Part shown: positions 20,701-27,336 of the stretch, piece by piece
Layout: the number at the start of each line of letters is the position of its first letter
How positions within the stretch are numbered: position 1 is the stretch's first letter
NCBI GenBank assembly: GCA_030849075.1
Contig: JASAOO010003429.1
Location: 1 to 60,267, forward strand
DNA from: Zelonia costaricensis
Lineage: Eukaryota; Euglenozoa; Kinetoplastea; Trypanosomatida; Trypanosomatidae
Direction: 5' to 3'
DNA length: 60,267 nucleotides
Translations under genes and position numbers: made by a program
Notes under the pieces: model-generated
Told to the model about the DNA's origin: nothing
Database searches by the model: none
Seen by the model: only the letters and a program-made list of their open reading frames with translations

Positions 20701-22281
20701 CTTGTTCATCCAGTGCCGCCGCTCCCTCTCCAGCCACTCCACCTCCTCCTTCAAAAGGCTCAGCTCCTCTTTCAAAGTGTCCATCTCGCTGTACGCCGCC
20801 GCATTCTGCGGCCGCAGGCTGTTGATCTCCTCCTCGGTGACCCCGACCCGCTTGCACAGCTCGCGCAGCGCCGCGTTGAACGTGACCGAGTCCTCCATGC
20901 CGTTCAGGCGCTCCCGCAGCTGCGCGTTCTCACCCTGCAGCACCTCGACCGTGCGTGTGTGGTCGGCGAGCTCCTGCCGGAGCCGGTAGAGTCCCTCGTT
21001 CCCGTTCTCGTAGTTCTTGATCAGGCGCGTCAGACGCCGATTCTCCTCGTCGAGGGCGTCGATGCGCAGCTCCAGCTGTTCGACCTCAGCGTGCAGGTCG
21101 TCGTTCTCGCGCTCCAGGCGGCGCTGCTCCTCAGTGGAAACGACGCGTCCCTTTGCAGCACCCTCACTGTGACCTGGCGCAGCACGGTCCGCCAACGACC
21201 CGGACGACGCCGACGACGACGCGTCCGCCGATAGCGACGAGTCGGGGCGGAAGCGAGACTTGTGCTTGCTCGTTGCCTTTTCGAGCTGTCGTCGCAGCAC
21301 CGCAATCTCCTCCTCTTTCTCATCCAGGTCTACGTCGTGCTGGTGTATGAGCTGCTCCACGTGCGCGTCAGACTCTTGCCGGACGGCGAGGAACTCGTCG
21401 TGCAGGGCCTGGCGCTTGGCCCGCTCCTCGTCAAGGAGGTCTGTGGTGAGGTGCCGCAGCTCGGTCATGTCACGCAGGGCCTCGGCCTCGCGCTTCTCGC
21501 ACAGCTCCTCCGCGCGGTCGCGTGACTGCACCAGTGTGTAGTTTTCCTGCTGCAGAGCCTGCACCTTCTGGCGCAGCCGATCCAGCTCGTCGTTAGCATC
21601 CTGCTTCTTGCCGCGCTCCCTGCGCCGCATCTCCTCCAACATGTCCTCCGTCTTCGCTGCGCGATCGGCCAGTCGCCTGTAGCGCGCGGCAAGGTGGCGG
21701 TACTCGAGCTGCGCCTTGTCGTAGCTTTCGTTGATGTGGCTCCTGTCATCTGTGCGGGAGGCAAGGGATTGCTTCAACTCCTCGTTCCGACGCGCAAGCC
21801 CACGAAGTTGCAGAGAAAGCTCGTCGTTTTCGGTCTTTAGGCGTAGCAGCTCGTCGGAGCTGGACTGCTCGGCGGCCGCTTCCTGAGAAGAACCTTTCGC
21901 GACGGCTTTGCGGAGAGCGTCGGTCAGTCTCGCAACCTCCTCCTCTTTCGAGTCGAGTTGTGCTGTAAAGGCGTTTTTCATGTTCGTCGTCTCTGCAGCA
22001 GTATCGCTTGCCGCTCGGGTAAGCCGATCGAACTCGGCGAGACACTTCGCGGACACTATTTTCAATAGCTTGGCCACGCTAATGGTGCACTCAGGGTCAG
22101 CCATATTGGGGTCAGACTCGACAAACACGTAGCGAGCGACTAGTGTCATGACCTTCTTGACGTAGACAAAGTCGGTTGTCTCCTGCAACTGCTGAAACGG
22201 CATTCGCCGAATCTGGTCCCACATTGGCGACGACGCCCCACCGTGAAGAGGCGTGCTGCCCGTCTGAGAAAAGGAAGACAT
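14737..22281 (-). CDS. Giant coiled-coil protein, probable CEP290-like basal body/transition-zone protein
   Basis: A 2514-residue protein, the largest in the window. The ATG is at 22279-22281. After a globular N-terminus of about 90 residues with several hydrophobic positions, nearly the whole protein is heptad-patterned Glu/Lys/Arg/Leu/Gln sequence, with short Ala/Ser/Pro-rich breaks (about 1630-1670 and 2010-2080). The last 110 residues are Ser/Pro/Arg-rich and non-helical. Length and layout match CEP290 (human about 2480 residues), and a short C-terminal helix at about 2333-2354, with Val-Ile-Glu-Lys-Leu-Gln-Arg-Asp-Asn, resembles the Val-Val-Glu-Lys-Leu-Gln-Arg-Glu-Asn segment I remember in CEP290. 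CEP290 builds the ciliary transition zone. Any large coiled-coil scaffold could show the same general features, so the identity is tentative; the gene itself is not in doubt. Confidence 0.75.
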   Translation of the reverse strand: MSSFSQTGSTPLHGGASSPMWDQIRRMPFQQLQETTDFVYVKKVMTLVARYVFVESDPNMADPECTISVAKLLKIVSAKCLAEFDRLTRAASDTAAETTNMKNAFTAQLDSKEEEVARLTDALRKAVAKGSSQEAAAEQSSSDELLRLKTENDELSLQLRGLARRNEELKQSLASRTDDRSHINESYDKAQLEYRHLAARYRRLADRAAKTEDMLEEMRRRERGKKQDANDELDRLRQKVQALQQENYTLVQSRDRAEELCEKREAEALRDMTELRHLTTDLLDEERAKRQALHDEFLAVRQESDAHVEQLIHQHDVDLDEKEEEIAVLRRQLEKATSKHKSRFRPDSSLSADASSSASSGSLADRAAPGHSEGAAKGRVVSTEEQRRLERENDDLHAEVEQLELRIDALDEENRRLTRLIKNYENGNEGLYRLRQELADHTRTVEVLQGENAQLRERLNGMEDSVTFNAALRELCKRVGVTEEEINSLRPQNAAAYSEMDTLKEELSLLKEEVEWLERERRHWMNKVRLQPLLDTKLRFELGLSAEQLKQLDKLVDQMKAGAVVVEDEDESYKDKYFKELQARRRDAEQFNVFVKDRIAEALKNAFVDVSAPDTAAAVSALREHIDVITASTTTETAAQAQEKIDRLTRRVGEVEATETARLEEIARLREQVVGGTAEKEVICRERDQYREAIFGAAGIGTTQPEVAVGADARTLGDFGESSAGVLSNAKWLSVSNTLREQLRVKDTLIDSLNKELAAAKERLEAERTTGADQRRAAEAEKKAETTLLDQIKALTELNEDLSERCGALERVNKDLEEGLERLERGSAKEMLLKVVLLRRREATLLQRLRRALTAAEETSTADRRVQAQVQSTLERLREVLEGGGSSAATDAVLPRSSAGCSMEGEMLSYLDYAVQHVLHGRLFREDSRFLLHLKQVYHGMETSQELLELRLDAKRLRQELAERQAETDALSAEMAGLRAEVAAATTATAAAPGEAGATASREYAAASLAKSEAEAATYKQKYALATKRLEVRDAEVAQLEHDLDAARHEVVDVRDHVRNLLSESADAPGAPGAGASSSSSSRVKVSATQLARLEREVAKLKSVNLGLLHHSMDLQSQIKALEVDVEARQQEITLLKSSAESEVVTSFVSAAIREHAALRRQSELALIQAKRLKMQLAATEANYHVVANEATVYKMGAYRLYRKYVEQVVAVVDYLRCVQRASKGALSPHQAEIMDRRLRKTVADLAECFGRGTMLAMQLSDAQNTVTTLEHQLALLGMEDGTARRDAADARLQEARIKLREHARLMTECQEEKAFLQAKLIRAEAANRDLNAEVARLEFGCMTVSPLDEELLATLLQLKESVFDKTVAPSLATGAAASTLVSKRLLGGGGGGDFDDSDLAIREYKNVVLRQTELAQQCAVLKKQVAEVDAERRRAEHAAVQLREEAQQASERVAFVQRQVEDERGKAAQREARLLRAHDTQSEVARRATEHNVQCLQEMVQKKEEQIASLQEQLSAERRKHVEYELGEAVRMERLHEHMFRENTAMVERFKTAIETVGDSVRQASETAASHVSALGGGGGGAEEPLQVLTAETVRLRQELKDARTTIIVLESQLEQQVQQQLSLLTPPTAAPPSFTAPSGSTPAPVPPPLPSPSSANADALMGIVRNQTAMVESLRQRESQLSAELQREREQRAAVERRLIDVQDQHIEQGGMLQLLSQVTSAGGASDAPLVAELRAQNAALDQEVRTLRQTLEEERALAKHFQVDAAEWKAHLDTLQAEVANQQVEAERAQHLAGLNEGLRTDLNAVREQNDKLVLAATVLKQKLMEEAHRSGESARQHQQEIALAQRMGTIQQESAGHMKALDHRIRAIQKELNERVDREKAMLEKNTESQRLVYQLHQQLRAKDRELATLQAQLRQRSSSSPIRTQPGTADAAAPLLESRGTQMLAAAGGGAAPSPSLRGTEGASRGGRAEAGAGGAATPRPSPAAASSAHGEAAAAADSVASRSAAAPVSAQDALLQPQIAGIVQRETQKQQRDNLAQISSLRSRVHRLEKDVGEAEEQLKGEREASRQLRQQLRQLRDEMGRKDTEHASQLANVYRQRGRAEVPQGKQRVSADALPPPFLPATPPRVPADVSTTAQDSARALREQVAVLESRLQRYEQEMSEVRGLRAATAAATAVDSAHLSTPADIRAHVDEVRRLEAVIDGLRRRISVDVPAREAELQLRLERAATVTQRMAVDLAALRGVAVSEIESLYNVTVTAAQHATDDLKLELLRKSNEVLDLRFTVETMELQLSRMQRHLDDVLAVDATAAGDRPVSRPDTASVEALTNVIENLKLVIEKLQRDNAELRSAQAQSARYARQSRELHELQERERSLQAQLQDLAKQLVSTRVSSARGGPSAATAELHRRLATAQAAAEQYEVELDNLRTRLADADRRVVRPLDPVGGAVSPVPPPLPESRFAHQQPRHSAGASTASAPLQRRLSSLRASDAGSTPAEHSSGSLAHRRRGGP

Positions 22282-24793
22282 GGCTTTCTCTCGGTTGTTG
22301 ATCTCAGGTTCCAGTCAAAGATAGTCAGCTGCGGATGAACTCGTGCTAAACGCCTCAGCGCACAACGCACCGCGCCGTTGCGAGGGGTGTGTGACTAGCA
22401 CTCGTCTGAGAGGCCCCGTCCAGAGCTCCTTCTAACGGAAGCTCTGTGAGTCACACCCTATCGGCCACGACAAAAGAAACGGATGAACGAGCACCCTGTT
22501 GTGGGCACCTTCTCTTCTATGCGCGACGAATGTCACCCTCTATCGTGGCTTCTTTTTGGGGGTTGTTGTTTTTCGGGGGTTCCTGTGTATGGGAGTACGT
22601 AAAATCTAGCTTCAGGCACGCCAACAGCAAAAAAAAAAAAAAAGTGGTGCGTGTGTGCGAGCGGTGAGTTATCTAGGGAAGAGCGGTGGTGAAGCTCTCA
22701 AGGGCCGCGTTGAGACGGCAATTTGAAGACTCAGCAGAACAAAGAGCAAGTGCGTTCGGCACGGCGCTCCGACCTCGGTGGCTGCGCAGGTATTGCCTGC
22801 ACGATAACAAATCTGGCACCCGTGGCGTTTAAAAGAGCGTATCTTCGCACTTGCGAGAAACGCGACGGCAACGGTAGTGTGCAGAATGGCACACGCGAAG
22901 CGCCAGAGGTGCACTTTTTCTGACCGTTTGCCGTTAGACGCGAGTGATTGTGGGTGTTGTGTCACGCACGGGAAGTAGGTGCGCATGCACACGAGCCATC
23001 ACATTGAAAGGGAGAAAAGGAGCGCTGCAATAGGTGGAATTCGCTTTCCGGTCAATACTCTTTTTTTTTTTCATCCGGATGCCGCGTACCTGCTCTCTTT
23101 CCATTGCTTTTTCAATCACATTGAGCGCACCGGAATCGAATCGCAGTCTTTTTTTTCTTTGCTGGAAGACGCTAGCAAAAGAAATAATGCGGCACTAAAC
23201 CTCCAGGCGCTTCATAAAACGTGAAGGCAACGCCGCAGGTGGGAGAACGCGAGCGAGCGCATTCGAAAGGAGACTGTCTCCTCTCTGCAGCACCCTCTTC
23301 CGAGGGGCAGTTCGCCCTGCCTGCAGCCATGCTTCATTTTTCTTTCTTTTGCGGTCGCTTTCGCTTGTGGCATTTCGAGCGCTCCAACAATCCGTAGTCG
23401 CCTTACCACCTCGGGAAAAAAAAGCTGCACGCTTCAAAATCACGCCCACGCATCAACTCATGGCGCGTAAACGCGCCGCAGGAAAAAGAAATGGAGAGTG
23501 GTTCTTGCCTCTTCGAAAGCGCAAAAAAAAAACCACAACGGCGCTGCGGCCTCACATGCTCCATGTATGAAGCGGCTTTCCATTCTTTTTTTTTTTTTCG
23601 CGCAGCAGGCGCACACAAATCAGAACATGTGTTCTCACCTTTCCTTGCCCGTGAAGCAGCTTACAAATCGCAGGAGAAAAAAGAGGGAGTTCGGGAAGAC
23701 AGCAAAAAACAACCCGGAGTCAGTGACGCAAACAGGTGGAGAAAAGGTAGAGTAAAAAGCCCCCGAAAGCCTGTGTGCTAATATGCGGCGTGAACAAGAC
23801 CGTTCCCTTTCCAGCGCATGCGCCCCATATTTCTCATTTGTTTGTCGTGCGTTACTCCTTCGCTTTGTAGACGGTAAGCTGCCAATACATGACAGGATCA
23901 GCACAGATTTCAGCTTCAGAGAGAAAAACGCCTTCGCACCCCAAAAAGACGGAAGCGGACCTTCAAAGTGACCTGAAGCTGCAGACCTGTAACGCACTCG
24001 AGCGACTTGACATAAAAATCGTGGGTGGTACGCACAAAAAAAAAGGATGAGAGCTGCGGAAAATGCGGCGCTGCATGCGACGTGGCAGAAGAAAAGTGCC
24101 GGGCGGTTCTCTCCGGCACGTCGTTTTGGAACAGTGCTGTGCGCGCTCGCTAACGCGCCTACTCCGAAAACGACGGTGGAAACGCGTTGCACCGTAGGCG
24201 GCTGGCGGGTTTTCCTCTGCCTTCTTCAGCTTTCAATCATGACTCTTCACACAAATGTGGAGAAACAGACAAACGCCGCGTTTTTTTCTTCGAATCGGGA
24301 AAGAAGAGCACGGCGTTTTCCCACGCGCAATATAAAATGTCAAACACGAAGCGCACACAATTTCTTTTGTTTCCTTGTCCGTTTCAGTTGTTTCGCACTT
24401 CCAACAACGCAGCAGCAAAGAAAAAAGTGCAGTGTCCTAAGCGCTCGACTTCTTCCTGAAAGTCCACATTTCAGCTTCTCCCGTGCACCGCAAGCACAAA
24501 TGACAACAGGAAAAAACCGAGTTGGAAGCGACACAAGCGCCTATGCGTCTCTTCATCATCCTGAACACACAAATCAGTCACAGTCGCAGCAGGCAGTTTA
24601 AAAAAAAAAAGACAAAAGGCCAGCAGCACTGTTGTCCGCAAATCGAAAAAAAAACAACAGAGGAAACGCGCTTCGGCGCACCAGAAAAAAAAACACGTGA
24701 CTCGAACGCACGGGGCAGCTGGAGCGTATAGATTGTGGTAGTGATCATCTAGCGCAGAAATTGATGAAACGGAGCAGCTGCAGCGTTATCAAA
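22282..24793. other. 2.5 kb gene-free A/T-tract-rich stretch within the leftward unit
   Basis: This stretch separates the NIF-type phosphatase gene from the CEP290-like gene. It is visibly less GC-rich than the rest of the window and studded with A- and T-runs of 8-14 bases (for example 22629-22643, 23061-23071 and 23587-23600). I see no domain-bearing frame and no tRNA B-box-like sequence on either strand. One ATG-started plus-strand frame (24047-24601, 184 codons) has relaxed third positions unlike real genes here and was not called. The stretch may belong to an extended strand-switch region. Confidence 0.6.
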
Positions 24794-25516
24794 TCACTTC
24801 TGCAAATCACGGTTCACGCGAATGTGCTCCGGGTCAAAGCAGTTTGTGTCGAGGGTGTACGCATTGATATAGTCCCCGACGTCCGTCATGACCGGCTCGC
24901 GTTTGAGCAGCTCGCAATTCGCGATGAACTGTGGAACCGTGAAATTGCTTTCGCTCAGTACCTTGACCAGCTCCGCAAGTGCGTACAGCGTGTTGTCCTC
25001 ACCGTCGCCACCTTCGTAGTCGCTGACGAGGATACCATTGTCCTGATAGCCACGGATGCAATCAGGAGTATTCTCCACTATAAGAACGCGGTCGAGTGGC
25101 CGACCAAGAGCGTTCAGGTCCTTTCGGTAGCCAGGCTGGCCGTTGAACCACTTGTTGTGACGGTAAATGCAGTGCGACACGGCGCCGCAGGTGTCAATGT
25201 TGGCCACGATCGCCTGCGCATAAGCCTTCAGCCCAGCAGTCCAAACGACAACCTCGATTCCGCGCTCCTTGCACATTTGGAAAAACTCTGGAATGCCAGG
25301 GCGTGCATAAAGAGGGCCACTACGAGCGAACACGAGCGTCTCATCAAGATCCAGCACTAGCACAAGCTTCCCCTGGTAGACTTCAGCCTGCGGTGCAATC
25401 ACGAGGTGCGGATCCGTCTTGTTCATGGAAGGGTCACGCTTGCGGTTGGCACGGTGACGACCGGCCGCCTGATACTCCTGCTTGAAGGACTCCCCGCGAA
25501 TGCGCTGCTTGTTCAT
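24794..25516 (-). CDS. NIF/FCP-type (HAD superfamily) protein phosphatase
   Basis: A 240-residue protein with ATG at 25514-25516. It belongs to the FCP/SCP-like phosphatases, which use an aspartyl-phosphate intermediate and act on phospho-Ser/Thr, in model organisms often the RNA polymerase II tail. The catalytic Asp-Leu-Asp-Glu-Thr-Leu motif covers residues 56-61 (Asp56 nucleophile, Asp58 acid/base). Trp-Thr-Ala-Gly at 92-95 is motif II and Lys132 in Arg-Lys-Asp-Leu is the motif III lysine. Motif IV, normally Asp-Asn-Ser-Pro, reads Glu148-Asn-Thr-Pro here. The N-terminal 40 residues are basic. The gene is isolated between two long gene-free stretches and is the first leftward gene after the strand switch. 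The substrate is unknown. Confidence 0.9.
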   Translation of the reverse strand: MNKQRIRGESFKQEYQAAGRHRANRKRDPSMNKTDPHLVIAPQAEVYQGKLVLVLDLDETLVFARSGPLYARPGIPEFFQMCKERGIEVVVWTAGLKAYAQAIVANIDTCGAVSHCIYRHNKWFNGQPGYRKDLNALGRPLDRVLIVENTPDCIRGYQDNGILVSDYEGGDGEDNTLYALAELVKVLSESNFTVPQFIANCELLKREPVMTDVGDYINAYTLDTNCFDPEHIRVNRDLQK

Positions 25517-27336
25517 ATTGACGGCTTTTTTTTTTCTCAGAAATGTGTGGTAGCTATTGTATTCAGTAGTTCTGAGATATTGCGCTGCACGAAAACTACG
25601 CCTTTTTTTGTCTGCAGTACACTTTCTTTTCCTTTTTTTTTGAGATGAACGTGTTGCGTGGCGCTTCGAGGAAACTCAAATGAGTGCAAGGGCCTCGGGT
25701 GCCGCTGAGTCGAGTTGTGTAATCTCAAGTGTGTTGTTGCGGCTGCCCGCGGGAGGCGGCGGTGTCGGCTGGGTAGGCTTCCCTGAAATCTTCTCTGCGC
25801 TTGTTTCGCTTGTGCCAATAGCACCTTAGCCGACAGCGTTGATGTTGAGAAAAGCAGAGTCGGCGGCGAGGGAGATGAAAGAGTGGTGATAGTCTCACAA
25901 CCGTGACAGTAGCTGACAAAACCATGTTTAAATTGTGCTTTGCTTTTTGTCTTTCATGTTCGGCAAGCACGCGCCAATTTTCGTTAATTGTATCTCTGCC
26001 TTTAACTTCACCGCTGCGGAGTCGAGTTGACACGGAAGGCAGTGTGAGGGGAATCTGGTGGAGAGAAAAAGAAAAAAAAAACGGCTACCTCTTTTTTTCA
26101 AGGAGAACACACAAATCCTCTTTATGAGCATCACAATTTTCGTAATCGCAAGTCTTTTTGCTGTCTGCTCTCGGAAACGCAGGCGGAGTGAGTGAGACGA
26201 AACAACCAGAAGAATCTCCCACTTCAAGTCAAATTATAGTGAATTCGACCTTGGCCTTTATTTCTGACGCAAAGTGGGGCAACAACAAAAAAGCGCTCAA
26301 CGAAATACATGCTTGCAAGCCTTCTCTGATTACTGCGACACGCGTGCAAGTGCTTTGCTGTCGCCTCTCACGAGTTCAGTGCCCCGCGTAAAATTGAACT
26401 GGCGTCAGCACGAGACCAGGGGGCTGCTTTCCAAATTCTAATGCGGCGCTGCTCATCCCGGCCATCCAGTTTCAGAATTCCAGCGCGGGAGTGGCGGCTC
26501 AGGTCGCGACAGAGAACCATAGCGAGTCCCTCTGAAGGAGGAGGTCACTCTTCAGGAGGGCGCTGGTCTTCTCGTTTGTGCAAGGAGGGGATGACCAAGG
26601 GCTTGCGCGCAGTGCTCGCACGGTGGGGAAGGAGGTGTGGGTGGGTGGGTGTGTCGAAAGGTGGGGGGAGGGGGACAGGTTTGAGGTGCCTGCCGCCCAC
26701 CTTAGTTTTGTGTGCACGCCTCGACGCGGATGGCGGGAGACGGGGGGGGGATGAAAAGCAGAAGTAGTTCGTTGCTTGGGTTTGGGGGTGGGGGGTTGGG
26801 GGGGGGGGGAAGATTGTCAAGCGGTGTGTCGCCTGGAGTACACAGGTCCTTCAAGTACTGCCGACAACCCCAACCGGTCGGTTCTCTCTTGCTACCCCCT
26901 ACGGCAAGGTCGTTAAGGTGATTCGTGAACTCTCACCCAGCGGTGCGCTGCACACCGCACGGGAGTCGTGGCTGTTCCTTTACTTCTTCTTTGCCTCTTT
27001 GCCGAGCCTCAATTGCAGGAGCACCCTGCTCAAACAAGTGGCAGGAAGTCAAGCCTCTTCATCTTGCCAGGGACGGAAAAAAAAAAAAAAGGCCTCGCTG
27101 TCAGCGCAACTTCTACGGCTGCGACCTCCAACTACTCGAGGTCCATACGCGGCCAGCTGCCTTCGACCCGTAACCTACTGCCCTGCGTGTCTCCTGTGCT
27201 ATCAAGCAAAGCAACTACTCCCTCCCCGCCCTCACGTGTCTGCTCGCACCCTTCAAAAGCCACCATTATTTTCATTTGAGAGTCACCGCACCTCTTCCAA
27301 ACAAACAAACAAAAGTAGAAACGTGCGGCAGGCTCG
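25517..27336. promoter_or_regulatory. Divergent strand-switch region, probable bidirectional transcription start
   Basis: Genes run leftward from 25516 and rightward from 27337, so transcription by Pol II should diverge from this 1.8 kb interval. In trypanosomatids such regions lack a classical TATA promoter and start polycistronic transcription in open, acetylated chromatin. The left half has A/T tracts (for example T-runs at 25527-25536 and 25627-25640). The right half has many G-runs on the plus strand between about 26584 and 26810. A CAAA repeat (27298-27313) lies just before the first rightward ATG. No gene or RNA gene is recognised inside. Start activity is inferred from gene orientation only. 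Confidence 0.75.
26778..26809 (+). promoter_or_regulatory. G-quadruplex-capable G-tract cluster in the strand-switch region
   Basis: Four G-tracts of 3, 5, 6 and 12 bases are separated by loops of 3, 1 and 2 bases, a perfect intramolecular G4 pattern on the coding strand of the rightward unit. Another nine-base G-run lies at 26742-26750, and GGTGGG-type runs at 26629-26675. G-rich tracts at strand-switch regions have been linked with transcription initiation in Leishmania and Trypanosoma. Function here is inferred. Confidence 0.6.

Noticed and set aside
22282..27336. tRNA, snRNA or 5S genes in the strand-switch block
   Set aside because: I scanned both strands for B-box-like sequences and cloverleaf 3' arms and found none convincing; a covariance search would be needed to exclude them fully.
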